Below, one piece after another: positions 8,655 to 17,041 of a stretch of 64,000 nucleotides of DNA (positions are counted from its first letter, which is position 1; each line of letters starts with the position of its first letter). Source of the DNA: Microbispora catharanthi (GTDB lineage Bacteria > Actinomycetota > Actinomycetes > Streptosporangiales > Streptosporangiaceae). The translations under genes were made by a program, and so were the position numbers. The notes beneath the pieces are model-generated. The model worked only from the letters and a program-made list of their open reading frames with translations, made no database searches and had not been told where the DNA came from. The DNA lies in the NCBI RefSeq assembly GCF_006334915.2, contig NZ_VDMA02000006.1, positions 310,001-374,000 of the forward strand. The letters run 5' to 3'.

Positions 8655-9356
8655 GTGGAAAGACCGCGGGTAAGGATCGGGGTGGTGGGAACGGTCGTGG
8701 GGGCGGCGGTGGCCGCCTCCTTGCTGTCCGGCTGTGCCGGCGCCGAATACACCTACGTACGCGACGATTCGGGCGGCACCTACTTCAAGGTCCCCGCGTC
8801 ATGGCGGCAGATCGACCAGAAGACACTCGACAAGGAGGTCTTCGGCGACACGGAGTCGGCCAGCGCCCAGCTCGCGAAGCAGGCGCTGTGGACGGCGGCG
8901 TTCGACGCTTATGACGAGCCATCCCTCATGCACCTGGTTCAGGGTTCGGCCGGCGCCGAGGACAAGCCCTTCGTGTTCGCGAAGGTGCAGAAGCTCAGCG
9001 AGGACGACCAGAACGCGGTGTCGCTCGACGCTCTGCGCCTGTCTCAACCGATTCCGGTGCCGGTGACGAAAGAGCAGCAGCAGGCGATTGAGGCGAGCGG
9101 CTTTTCGGGCTTCGAGTTGCTGGCCGACGAGGTGCTGCCCGTCACGGACGGCGTCCGGGGCGTCCACAGCGTCTACAACTACCGGGTGGGAAGCGGGCCG
9201 GTGCAGACGTTCGACAAGACCGCCTATCTGTCGGCCGACGGGACGACGGTCTCCACCCTTCTGATCCGCTGCTCGCCCGCGTGCTACAGGAAGCGGGCCA
9301 CGGAGATCGCCACCGTCGTCAAGTCCTTCAAGGTCAAGCACCTCATCAACCCGTGA
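8655..9356 (+). CDS. Putative lipoprotein paired with FtsH-like protease
   Basis: 233 residues from GTG 8655, which has GCGGAGG 10 nt upstream. A lipoprotein signal peptide is clear: basic n-region MERPRVRIG, hydrophobic core, lipobox LLSGC with Cys27 as the lipidated residue. The mature part is an alpha/beta domain with no motif I recognise. It contains WRQIDQKTLDKEVFG near 46 and a two-Cys segment RCSPACYRKRATEIATVVKSF near the end, the latter typical of actinobacterial extracytoplasmic lipoproteins. The next gene starts 13 bp downstream, so the two form an operon. The protein should sit on the outer face of the membrane holding the protease, and could be its adaptor, substrate or inhibitor. 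Confidence 0.7.
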   Translation: MERPRVRIGVVGTVVGAAVAASLLSGCAGAEYTYVRDDSGGTYFKVPASWRQIDQKTLDKEVFGDTESASAQLAKQALWTAAFDAYDEPSLMHLVQGSAGAEDKPFVFAKVQKLSEDDQNAVSLDALRLSQPIPVPVTKEQQQAIEASGFSGFELLADEVLPVTDGVRGVHSVYNYRVGSGPVQTFDKTAYLSADGTTVSTLLIRCSPACYRKRATEIATVVKSFKVKHLINP

Positions 9357-9369
9357 AGGAGCCCCTCAT

Positions 9370-12351
9370 ATGAGCACGGCCCTCCCACCGAAGCACCACG
9401 AGGGGCTTCGCGAGCCGGGGTCGGGTCCGGTGGACCGCGACCCTCGCACCAGGAAACGTCTGCCGCTGTGGGACCGGACCAAGTTCCTGATCCTGCTCGC
9501 CGTCGCGTTCGGCGTGCTGCTCTGGAACCAGATCGCGACGTACGAGGGCATCATCTCCCTCTACGACGCCTTGGTGATGACCGTCAGGGACGCGTCCTGG
9601 GTCCTGTGGCTGGCGGGCATCGAGGTGGTCCGGCAGATCCACTTCCTCATCAGCGAGCGCTCGGCCGGCTACCACCGGTTCTGGACGCACAAGGTCTTCG
9701 GCGGCTGGAACCGCTGGACCCACCGCAGGTTCAACGACTGGAACCGCTACCGCATCGCGCGGGCCGTCAAGTGGGTCGTCTGGATCGCGGTCATCGCGCT
9801 GGTGCTGGGCAAGGTGCAGCAGGTCTCGCCGCTGGAGGCGCTGTACAGCGTGCCGGCCACCGTGTGGGGCTTCCTCCCCATGGTCCTGCAGATCGTGCTG
9901 CTCATGGTGCTCGCCGTCGGGCAGTTCGTCGCGATCTTCTGGTTCCTGTCGCGGGGCGGTGTCGACGTCTACTACCCCGACGACATCAAGACCCGCTTCT
10001 CCGACGTCTGGGGCCAGGACCACGTCGTGGAGCGGGTCAAGGAGAACATCGTCTTCCTGGAGAAGCCGGACGAGATCGAGGCCAGGGGCGGCTACGTGCC
10101 CAGCGGCATCCTGCTGTGGGGCCCGCCCGGCACCGGCAAGACGCTGATGGCCGAGGCGGTCGCGGGCTCGACCGGCAAGCCGTACGTGTTCGTCGACCCG
10201 GGCGCGTTCATCAACATGTTCTTCGGCGTCGGCGTCCTGAAGGTCAAGTCGCTGTTCCGCAAGCTGCGCAAACTGGCCCTGCGGTACGGCGGCGTCATCG
10301 TCTTCTTCGACGAGGCCGACTCGCTCGGCAACCGCGGGGCGCTGGCGCAGGGCGGACCCGGTGGCTGGGGCAGGTCGGTGCCGGCGCCGTTCGGCCCTGC
10401 GTCCTTTGAGGGGGCCGGCTGCAACGGCTTCGCCTACCTCGACCCGCACACCCGCACCGCGCTCGGGCGTCACGCCGCCGGCCCGGCCGGCGAGGCCGCG
10501 CCCGCGCGGATGCCGCGCACCGGCGCCTTCGTCAACCGCCTGATGTACGGCGGGGGCATGGGCGGCGGTGGCGGCATGGGGACACTGGAGGCGCTGCTCA
10601 CCGAGATCTCCGGCCTGAAGAAGCCGCGCGGATTCGTCAACCGCTACGTGCGCAGGCTGCTCGGCATGCGGCCCAAGCCGCCGCCGAAGTACCGCATCCT
10701 CATCATGATGGCCACCAACCTGCCCGAGGCCCTGGACGAGGCGCTGCTGCGGCCCGGCCGCATCGACCGCATCTACAAGGTCGGCTATCCCTCGAAGGCG
10801 GGCCGGATCCGCACGTACAAGGGCTACTTCGACAAGGTCAGCCACCAGCTCAACGACGAGCAGATCGACAAGCTGGCCACGATAACGCCGTACGCCACCG
10901 GCGCGACGATCAAGGACCTGGTCAACGAGTCGCTGATCACCGCGATCCGGGACGGCCGCGAGACCATCACCTGGTCGGACGTCATGCGGGCCAAGCGGCT
11001 CAAGCAGCTCGGGCCGCCCGAGGACGTCGAGTACATCGAGCGTGAGCGGCACGCGGTCGCGGTGCACGAGGCGTGCCACGCGGTCGCCGCCTACCGCACC
11101 CGTCACCACCTGGAGATCGACCTGGCGACGATCGAGAAGGGTGCCGACTACCTCGGCATGGTGGCCAGCATCAAGCCGGAGGACCAGTTCACCCGATGGA
11201 AGTCGGAGTACGAGGCCGACATCATGGTGTCCCTCGCCTCGCTGGCGGGGGAGCGGATGTTCTTCGGCGAGGACAACTCCTCCGGCGTCTCCGGCGACCT
11301 GCAGAGCGCGACCGCGATCACCGGGCTGATGGAGGCCCACTGGGGCATGGGCATCGGGGTGGCCTCGCTGCCGGCGCTGCAGGAGCTCGGCCTGCGCGAG
11401 GGCAAGGCGGCCCAGCCGCAGCCCGGGGGCGGCGGCACCGGCTTCACCGGCACCCCGGCGGGCGGGCGCGACGAGATGGTGCCCGACATGCTCCCCGAGC
11501 GCATCGAGTTCAACCTCAGCCGGCTGCTGGAGAAGACGGCCGAGCTGCTGCGCGAGAACCGCCGCGAGGTGCTGTCGGTCGCGCACGCGCTGGAACAGCA
11601 CAAGACGCTCAACGGCGACGACGTGGTCGCGGTCATCGAGGGCAGGATGGGCCCGCTGATCGACGGCAGCGCCTACACCTCCGACGAGTTCTACGAGGAG
11701 ATCGAGGCATACCACACGGCCGCGGCGGCGGCCCACAAGGCGCACAGCGAGGTTCCCGTCGAGCTCCCGCTGCCCCGGACGCGGGTGATCGAGGCGTCGG
11801 TCGTGGCGGCGTCCTCGGGCGGCGCCGCGCCGGTGCTGGTCGCCCCGCCGCCGAACGGCCTGGCCGGCGGCAACGGGCACGCCCCGGCGGTGCAGCCCGG
11901 CGTGGCGCAGCCGGACTTCGTGCCCTGGAACGGCGCGCCGCCACCGGTCTCCCCGGCTCCGCTGCTCGGGGGGTCGCCCGGCGCGCCGTCCCGCACGTCG
12001 TACGGCGCGTTGTGGGCGGTCGTCGGCGTCGTCGTGGCGGTGGTGCTGCTCACGCTGCTGGGGGTGCTGCTCTTCGCCTCGCCGCGGGGCGCGGCCGGCG
12101 CCGGGGCCGCCGCCGCCGTCGGGGGCGTGCCCGCCGGAACGGCCGTGCTGCTGGCCGTCGCGCTGGTCGCGGTGATCGGCGGCATCGCGGTCGCGGCCCT
12201 GCTGGTCCGGTCCCATCAGACGGGGCGGCGGCGGGCCGAGGAGGCCAGAGACCGGGCAGCCGAACGGGCGCAGTTGCTCGCGGCGGCCATGGACCCCGAG
12301 GTCGCGATGCGGCTGCTCGGCTACGACGGCAGGCGAGGCCCGGAGGCCTGA
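9370..12351 (+). CDS. Membrane AAA ATPase/zinc metalloprotease, FtsH-like, with C-terminal membrane extension
   Basis: 993 residues. The N-terminal 200 residues have three or four membrane segments. The AAA domain has Walker A GPPGTGKT (251-258), Walker B FFDEAD (D314, E315), sensor-1 Asn450 and the arginine-finger region ALLRPGRID. About 85 extra residues, glycine-rich in part (GGGMGGGGGMG), sit between Walker B and sensor 1. The M41 peptidase part has HEACH (566-570), matching HExxH, and Asp643 (VSGDLQSAT) as likely third zinc ligand, so proteolysis should be intact. After residue 750 an Ala/Pro-rich linker leads to two further membrane segments (about 879-905 and 922-947) not found in canonical FtsH. 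AAGGAG 8 nt before the ATG supports the start. Cotranscribed with the lipoprotein gene. Confidence 0.85.
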   Translation: MSTALPPKHHEGLREPGSGPVDRDPRTRKRLPLWDRTKFLILLAVAFGVLLWNQIATYEGIISLYDALVMTVRDASWVLWLAGIEVVRQIHFLISERSAGYHRFWTHKVFGGWNRWTHRRFNDWNRYRIARAVKWVVWIAVIALVLGKVQQVSPLEALYSVPATVWGFLPMVLQIVLLMVLAVGQFVAIFWFLSRGGVDVYYPDDIKTRFSDVWGQDHVVERVKENIVFLEKPDEIEARGGYVPSGILLWGPPGTGKTLMAEAVAGSTGKPYVFVDPGAFINMFFGVGVLKVKSLFRKLRKLALRYGGVIVFFDEADSLGNRGALAQGGPGGWGRSVPAPFGPASFEGAGCNGFAYLDPHTRTALGRHAAGPAGEAAPARMPRTGAFVNRLMYGGGMGGGGGMGTLEALLTEISGLKKPRGFVNRYVRRLLGMRPKPPPKYRILIMMATNLPEALDEALLRPGRIDRIYKVGYPSKAGRIRTYKGYFDKVSHQLNDEQIDKLATITPYATGATIKDLVNESLITAIRDGRETITWSDVMRAKRLKQLGPPEDVEYIERERHAVAVHEACHAVAAYRTRHHLEIDLATIEKGADYLGMVASIKPEDQFTRWKSEYEADIMVSLASLAGERMFFGEDNSSGVSGDLQSATAITGLMEAHWGMGIGVASLPALQELGLREGKAAQPQPGGGGTGFTGTPAGGRDEMVPDMLPERIEFNLSRLLEKTAELLRENRREVLSVAHALEQHKTLNGDDVVAVIEGRMGPLIDGSAYTSDEFYEEIEAYHTAAAAAHKAHSEVPVELPLPRTRVIEASVVAASSGGAAPVLVAPPPNGLAGGNGHAPAVQPGVAQPDFVPWNGAPPPVSPAPLLGGSPGAPSRTSYGALWAVVGVVVAVVLLTLLGVLLFASPRGAAGAGAAAAVGGVPAGTAVLLAVALVAVIGGIAVAALLVRSHQTGRRRAEEARDRAAERAQLLAAAMDPEVAMRLLGYDGRRGPEA

Positions 12352-12368
12352 GACGTCCTGCGATTTCG

Positions 12369-12406
12369 ATCCCCGGCGGGCACGGCCCGCCGGGGATCGG
12401 CGTTTT
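12369..12406 (+). terminator. Intrinsic terminator after the FtsH-like gene
   Basis: A perfect 13-bp stem (ATCCCCGGCGGGC / GCCCGCCGGGGAT, loop ACG, 12369-12397) is followed within a few bases by CGTTTT. It lies 18 bp past the stop codon. Confidence 0.85.
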
Positions 12407-12427
12407 CCGGCCACTATTCACTTCAGT

Positions 12428-12452
12428 AACTTAATTAAGTTTCTGATACAGT
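12428..12452 (+). promoter_or_regulatory. MarR operator palindrome and -10 box
   Basis: AACTTAATTAAGTT (12428-12441) is a perfect 14-bp palindrome, strikingly AT-rich here. The -10 TACAGT follows at 12447-12452, 7 nt before the GTG start of the MarR gene. The palindrome occupies the -35/-10 spacer, so bound repressor would block RNA polymerase. Autoregulation is the natural reading. Confidence 0.75.
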
Positions 12453-12459
12453 TCGCCGC

Positions 12460-12975
12460 GTGCCTGAGTTCGCCGAGCTGAGCATCGCCGGTCTGACCCG
12501 CGTGCTCGAAGACTTCACCCGCATGCACATCCGGCTGCCCGCGGAGCGGCGGCTGAGCTTCACGACCCTGTCCGTGCTCCACACGCTGGCGGGCGACGGA
12601 CCCAAGCGGCTCACCGAACTCGCCGGCAGCGAACAGGTCACGCAGTCGGCGATCACCCAGATGGTGACCAAGCTGGAGCGTGAGGGCCTGGTGGAGCGTC
12701 ACCCCGATCCGTCGGACGGCCGGGCGGTCCTCGTCAGCGTCACGGCCGCGGGCGCGGCGATCGTGGACGGACGGCGCGCCGAGCGCATGGCCCGGCTCTC
12801 CGAGCTCGCCGACCGGCTCACGGAGGCGGAGCGGACGGCCATCGCGGCGGCGCTGCCCGCGCTGGCCCGCATGGTCGAACTGCACTCCACCGCGATCGGG
12901 GACTCACCGATCGAAAGGGAAGCCTGTGCGGGCGACTCCGGCACGGACACGCCGCGCGACAGTGCGAGGAGATGA
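12460..12975 (+). CDS. MarR family transcriptional regulator
   Basis: 171 residues with a winged helix-turn-helix. The DNA-recognition part is KRLTELAGSEQVTQSAITQMVTKLEREGLVERHPDPSDGRAVLVSVTAAG (about 49-98), with the wing DPSDGRA. Flanking helices form the dimer interface. It likely binds the AACTTAATTAAGTT palindrome at its own promoter and controls itself and the epoxide hydrolase gene, whose ATG lies 3 bp after this stop codon. The inducer is probably a small lipophilic or phenolic molecule, as for most MarR proteins; that is inference. The GTG start fits a leaderless transcript. Confidence 0.9.
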   Translation: MPEFAELSIAGLTRVLEDFTRMHIRLPAERRLSFTTLSVLHTLAGDGPKRLTELAGSEQVTQSAITQMVTKLEREGLVERHPDPSDGRAVLVSVTAAGAAIVDGRRAERMARLSELADRLTEAERTAIAAALPALARMVELHSTAIGDSPIEREACAGDSGTDTPRDSARR

Positions 12976-12978
12976 ACG

Positions 12979-14229
12979 ATGCACCCCACGACCACCCCGT
13001 CCGCCGAGGCCCGGCCGTTCCCGCTGGAGCCCGCGCCGATCCACGTGCCCGACGAGGTGCTCGCCGACCTGCGGCGGCGCCTGGAACTGACCCGCCTGCC
13101 GGACGACGCGGGCAACGACGACTGGCGCTACGGCGTGAGCGCCGCCTACCTGCGGGAACTCGTCGACTACTGGCGCGACGGCTACGACTGGCGGGCGGCC
13201 GAGGCCGCGATCAACGCCTACGAGCACTACCGCGTCGAGATCGAGGGCGTGCCGGTCCACTTCATGCGCAGGCCCGGCGCCGGTCCCGCCCCCACACCGC
13301 TGATCCTCACCCACGGCTGGCCCTGGACGTTCTGGCACTGGTCCAAGGTCGTCGATCCGCTGGCCGACCCCGGCGCGTACGGCGGCGACCCCGCCGAGGC
13401 GTTCGACGTGATCGTGCCCTCGTTTCCCGGCTTCGGGTTCTCCACCCCGCTGCCGGGCCACCTCGGCATGAACTTCTGGAAGGTCGCCGACCTCTGGCAC
13501 ACGCTGATGACCGACACGCTCGGCTACGAGAGGTACGGCGCGGCGGGCTGCGACGTCGGAGCCATGGTGACCGGACAGCTCGGCCACAAGTACGCCGACG
13601 AGCTGCACGCCATCCACATCGGGTCGGGCCAGAAGCTCACGTTGTTCAACGGCGACCGGGGCTGGGATCTCAGCGGCGGCAAGCCCATCCCCGACGGCCT
13701 GCCCGCCGACGTCCACGCCCAGGTCGTCGCGTGGGAGAGGCGGTTCGCCGTCCACCTCGCCGCGCATGTGCTCGCCCCGAGCACGCTCGCCCACGGGTTG
13801 TCCGACTCGCCCGCAGGGATGCTCGCCTGGATACTGGAGCGCTGGGCGAACTGGAGCGACAACGGCGGCGACGTCGAGACCGTCTTCACCAAGGACGACC
13901 TGCTCACCCACGCCATGATCTTCTGGGTGACCAACTCCATCGGCACGTCGATACGGACCTACGCCAACAACAACCGCTACCCCTGGACCCCGTCCCATGA
14001 GCGGCAGCCGGTCGTCGAGGCGCCCACCGGCATCACCTTCGTCGGCTACGAGAACCCGCCCGGCGTGAGCACGGACCAGCGGGTGCGGCACTTCCTCGAC
14101 GGCGACCGCGCCGGCTGGTACAACCTCGTCAACCCCAACGCCCACGACCGCGGCGGCCACTTCATCCCCTGGGAGATTCCCGGCGAGTGGGTGGACGACC
14201 TGCGGCGAACCTTCCGGGGCCGGCGCTGA
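12979..14229 (+). CDS. Epoxide hydrolase, alpha/beta fold with EHN domain
   Basis: 416 residues. The N-terminal EHN region (about 15-125) has FPLEPAPIHVPDEVLADLRRRL and W-rich LPDDAGNDDWRYG, typical of microsomal-type epoxide hydrolases. The oxyanion motif is HGWPWTFW (112-119), the nucleophile is Asp192 in AAGCDVGAMV and the general base is His394 in HDRGGHFIPWE. A cap domain lies between. It opens epoxides to diols, probably for detoxification or catabolism. GAGGAG is 7 nt before the ATG. It is coupled with the MarR gene, suggesting induction by the substrate or a related lipophile. Confidence 0.88.
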   Translation: MHPTTTPSAEARPFPLEPAPIHVPDEVLADLRRRLELTRLPDDAGNDDWRYGVSAAYLRELVDYWRDGYDWRAAEAAINAYEHYRVEIEGVPVHFMRRPGAGPAPTPLILTHGWPWTFWHWSKVVDPLADPGAYGGDPAEAFDVIVPSFPGFGFSTPLPGHLGMNFWKVADLWHTLMTDTLGYERYGAAGCDVGAMVTGQLGHKYADELHAIHIGSGQKLTLFNGDRGWDLSGGKPIPDGLPADVHAQVVAWERRFAVHLAAHVLAPSTLAHGLSDSPAGMLAWILERWANWSDNGGDVETVFTKDDLLTHAMIFWVTNSIGTSIRTYANNNRYPWTPSHERQPVVEAPTGITFVGYENPPGVSTDQRVRHFLDGDRAGWYNLVNPNAHDRGGHFIPWEIPGEWVDDLRRTFRGRR

Positions 14230-14430
14230 CCCGTCCTGCCCCGGCGGGGACCTGGGCGAACGGACTGTCCGGCGGTAATTCTGGTTCGGCCACGACTTTG
14301 TCCTACCTCATGCGAAAGTCGTTGAAACATGTACGTAACTTCTTCCCACTCGTGACCAAAGAGGGTAACTTGGCGCCCACTTGAGGCCGTCGTCACCTTC
14401 CGGCGTACGACCCCGCCTTCGTCACCGGAC

Positions 14431-14460
14431 CCGTGGCCCACCCCTGAGGGTGGGCCACGG
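14431..14460 (+). terminator. Strong hairpin in the leader of the ThuA gene
   Basis: A 13-bp perfect stem (CCGTGGCCCACCC / GGGTGGGCCACGG, loop CTGA) lies 200 bp after the epoxide hydrolase stop and 34 bp before the ThuA ATG. It has no T-tract. It could end the upstream operon, or act as an attenuator or stability element if the ThuA promoter lies upstream. The rest of 14230-14494 shows AT-richer promoter-like sequence (14280-14350) but no unambiguous -35/-10 pair. Confidence 0.5.
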
Positions 14461-14494
14461 CGTCCAGGGCGCACGAGATGGAGGACTGTCACCC

Positions 14495-15286
14495 ATGTCA
14501 CGTAAGCGACTACTCGCTCTGGCGGCGCTGTCCGCGATCGTCGCGCCGGCGTTCGTCGGCGTCAGCGCGCATGCGGCCGGCGCGGACGACTCCGCGTTCC
14601 GCGTGCTGGTCTTCTCCAAGACCACCGCCTTCCGCCACGACTCGATCCCCGCCGGTGTCGCTGCGATCCAGAAGCTCGGCCAGGAGAACGGCTTCGCGGT
14701 GGACGTGACGGAGGACGCCGCCCAGTTCACCGACGCGAACCTGGCCAAGTATCAGACCGTCGTCTTCATGTCCACGACCGGCGACCCGCTGGGCCAGCCC
14801 GAGCAGAAGGCGGCGTTCGAGCGCTACATCGAGAACGGCGGAGGATTCGCCGGCGTGCACGCCGCCGGGGACTCGGGCTACACCTGGGCCTGGTACGGCG
14901 GCCTCGTCGGCGCCTACTTCCGCAACCACCCGGCACAGCAGTACGCCACGGTGAAGATCGTCGGCCAGGGCGCGGCGTCCAACCGCGGGCTGCCGAACCG
15001 CTGGAACCGCTGGGACGAGTGGTACAACTACCGCACCAACCCGCGCGACGCCGGGGTGCGCGTGCTCGCCGCCCTCGACGAGACGTCCTACAACCCCGGC
15101 TCCGGCGCCATGGGCGACCACCCGATCGCCTGGTGCCACAACTACGACGGCGGGCGCGCCTGGTACACGGGCATGGGCCACACCAAGGAGGCCTACAGCG
15201 ACCCGCTGTTCCTGAAGCACCTGCTCGGCGGCATCCAGATGACCGCCGGAGCGGCGAGCTTCCCCTGCGACCCCCACGACGACTGA
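14495..15286 (+). CDS. Secreted ThuA-like domain protein
   Basis: 263 residues beginning with a Sec signal peptide (MSRKRLLALAALSAIVAP, likely cleavage at AHA-AG near 27). The mature part is a ThuA (trehalose-utilisation-like, glutamine-amidotransferase-like fold) domain: RVLVFSKTTAFRHDSIPAG, YQTVVFMSTTGDPL, FERYIENGGGFAGVHAAGD and HPIAWCHNYDGGRAWYTGMGHTKEAYSDPLFLKHLLGGI. Such domains occur in secreted actinomycete glycan-degradation proteins, often fused to sugar-binding modules; the activity is not established. GGAGG 10 nt upstream supports this ATG over an upstream in-frame one at 14381. Confidence 0.85.
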   Translation: MSRKRLLALAALSAIVAPAFVGVSAHAAGADDSAFRVLVFSKTTAFRHDSIPAGVAAIQKLGQENGFAVDVTEDAAQFTDANLAKYQTVVFMSTTGDPLGQPEQKAAFERYIENGGGFAGVHAAGDSGYTWAWYGGLVGAYFRNHPAQQYATVKIVGQGAASNRGLPNRWNRWDEWYNYRTNPRDAGVRVLAALDETSYNPGSGAMGDHPIAWCHNYDGGRAWYTGMGHTKEAYSDPLFLKHLLGGIQMTAGAASFPCDPHDD

Positions 15287-15372
15287 GCACGCGCGGGGAG
15301 CGTTCCACCGCGTGACGGGCGACCGGCGGTGCCGGGGCCGATGCCCTGAGGCACCCGGGTGAGGCACGTGAC

Positions 15373-15410
15373 GGGCACGCCGTCCGGTGTGGTCACCGGG
15401 CGGCGTGCCC
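15373..15410. terminator. Bidirectional terminator hairpin
   Basis: GGGCACGCCG (15373-15382) pairs with CGGCGTGCCC (15401-15410), with a further inner stem (CCGGT/ACCGG). It sits between the convergent ThuA and aldehyde dehydrogenase genes and could terminate both. It has no T-run, as is common in actinomycetes. Confidence 0.65.
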
Positions 15411-15414
15411 ACGC

Positions 15415-15507
15415 GTGTCAGGGCCGCGGTCGCGGGGCGGCGATCGGTCCTCGGGTGTCAGGGCCGCGGTCGCGGGGCGGCGATCGGTCCTCGGGTGTCA
15501 GAGCCGG
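15415..15507. repeat. 40-bp perfect tandem duplication at the 3' end of the aldehyde dehydrogenase gene
   Basis: Two identical 40-bp units (15415-15454 and 15455-15494) start with GTGTCAGGGCCG. A third partial copy, GTGTCAGAGCCGG (15495-15507), contains the gene's stop codon (TCA on the plus strand) and last codons. The array therefore looks like repeated copying of the gene's own end into its 3' flank. Confidence 0.9.
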
Positions 15508-17003
15508 AAGCCCAGGTCGGGCGTGATCTCCGCCACGTCCATCTGGGCCTTCTGCAGGCGGCCCGAGTAGTCCCAGTTCATCGCCTGCCAGCGGGTGAAC
15601 TGGTCGAGCACCCACATGCCGCTCTGCCTGCTGCCGTTGCCCGACTTGCCGTTCCCGCCGAACGGCAGGTGGGCCTCCGCGCCGGAGGTGGAGTTGTTGA
15701 CGCTGACCATGCCGGCCGACACGCCCTCGCGGAACCGGAACACCGCCTTCGGGTCGGTGGTGTAGATGGACGACGACAGGCCGTATCCCGGCCGGTTGGC
15801 CAGGGCGATCGCCTCGTCGAGGGTGGAGAACGTCGTCACGCCCACGATCGGGCCGAACGTCTCCTCCAGGAACAGCCGGTCGTCGGGGCGGACGCCGTCC
15901 ACCACGACGGGGTGGTAGTAGAGGCCCTCGCCGTCCATCCGGCCGACCGGGCCCGGCAGCACGGTGTGGTGCGGCTGGATCCAGCCCAGGTACTCCTCGT
16001 ATCGCTCGGCGAACTTGTGGTCGAGCAGCGGGCCGTACAGCACGTCGCCGTTCGGGTCGCCGATCTTCGCGTCGCGCACGGCGGCGGTGAACCGGCGCAG
16101 GAACTCGTCGTGGACGTCCTCGTGGACGATGACCGTGCCGAGGGAGGTGCACCGCTGACCGGCGGTGCCGAAGCCGGAGAACAGGGCGCCCTCGGCGGCG
16201 AGGTCGAGATCGGCGTCCGGCATGACGACCATCGGGTTCTTGCCGCCGAGCTCCAGACAGGGTGACTGCAGGTGCCGCCCGCACAGCTCGCCGACGGCCC
16301 GGCCGACCGCGCTCGATCCGGTGAAGCCGACCTTCTGCACGGTGCCCTCGCCGAGCGCGCGATCAAGGCCCTCGTATGTCTGGGCGCCGTCGGCGAAGAC
16401 GAGGTTGAGCACGCCGTCGGGCAGTCCGGCCGCCGCGAACAGCCGGTAGAGCGCGTGCGCGGAGGCCGCGGCGTATTCCGCGGGCTTCCACACCACCGCG
16501 TTGCCGCACAGCAGCGCCGGAACCAGATACCACGAGGGGACGGCCACCGGGAAGTTGCCCGCCGTCACGACCGCCGCCACGCCGACCGGGACGCGGAAGG
16601 TGAACAGGCTCTTGTCGGGCATCTCCGACGGCACGGTCTGCCCGTAGAGACGGCGGCCCTCGCCGAGGAAGAAGTCGCAGGTGTCCACGATCTCGCGGAC
16701 CTCGCCCAGCGCCTCGGCGTACGGCTTGCCGATCTCCTCGGTCACCAGCCGGGCCAGCGCCTCGGTGTTGGCCTCGACCAGGCGGCCGATCGACGCGATT
16801 ACCCGTCCGCGCACCGGTGCGGGGACGCGCGCCCACTCCCGCTGGGCAGCCGCCGCGGCGCGGCAGGCGCCGGCGAAGTCGTCCGCGCCGGCGAGCAGGA
16901 TGGTCGCCACCGTCTCCGAAGGCCGCGCCGGGTTCACGGACTCGTACGGCGTGCCCGAAGAGAGCTCCTCACCCGCGACGACGGAAACGATCTGCAGAGC
17001 CAC
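15498..17003 (-). CDS. NAD(P)-dependent aldehyde dehydrogenase
   Basis: 501 residues of the ALDH superfamily. Cofactor and substrate motifs include TAGNFPVAVPSWYLVPALLCGNAVVWKPAEY, GFTGSSAVGR, general-base Glu in CLELGGKNP (about 251) and catalytic Cys285 in GTAGQRCTSLG. The LEETFGPIVGV and PFGGNGKSGNG segments complete the fold. The sequence around the Cys resembles semialdehyde dehydrogenases (ALDH7/aminoadipic-semialdehyde type). The substrate is unknown; 2-oxoglutarate semialdehyde is one candidate given the xylan genes nearby. It lies 38 bp downstream of the LAL regulator on the same strand and may be cotranscribed. Confidence 0.85.
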   Translation of the reverse strand: MALQIVSVVAGEELSSGTPYESVNPARPSETVATILLAGADDFAGACRAAAAAQREWARVPAPVRGRVIASIGRLVEANTEALARLVTEEIGKPYAEALGEVREIVDTCDFFLGEGRRLYGQTVPSEMPDKSLFTFRVPVGVAAVVTAGNFPVAVPSWYLVPALLCGNAVVWKPAEYAAASAHALYRLFAAAGLPDGVLNLVFADGAQTYEGLDRALGEGTVQKVGFTGSSAVGRAVGELCGRHLQSPCLELGGKNPMVVMPDADLDLAAEGALFSGFGTAGQRCTSLGTVIVHEDVHDEFLRRFTAAVRDAKIGDPNGDVLYGPLLDHKFAERYEEYLGWIQPHHTVLPGPVGRMDGEGLYYHPVVVDGVRPDDRLFLEETFGPIVGVTTFSTLDEAIALANRPGYGLSSSIYTTDPKAVFRFREGVSAGMVSVNNSTSGAEAHLPFGGNGKSGNGSRQSGMWVLDQFTRWQAMNWDYSGRLQKAQMDVAEITPDLGFRL

Positions 17004-17041
17004 CGCTGACCTCCGGAATTGTTGCTGGTGCCGGGCCTCGA

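Noticed and set aside
9346-12414. 1022-residue open frame antisense to the FtsH-like gene
   Set aside because: It is an Arg/His/Gly-rich translation created by strong third-position GC of the real gene; no family motifs.
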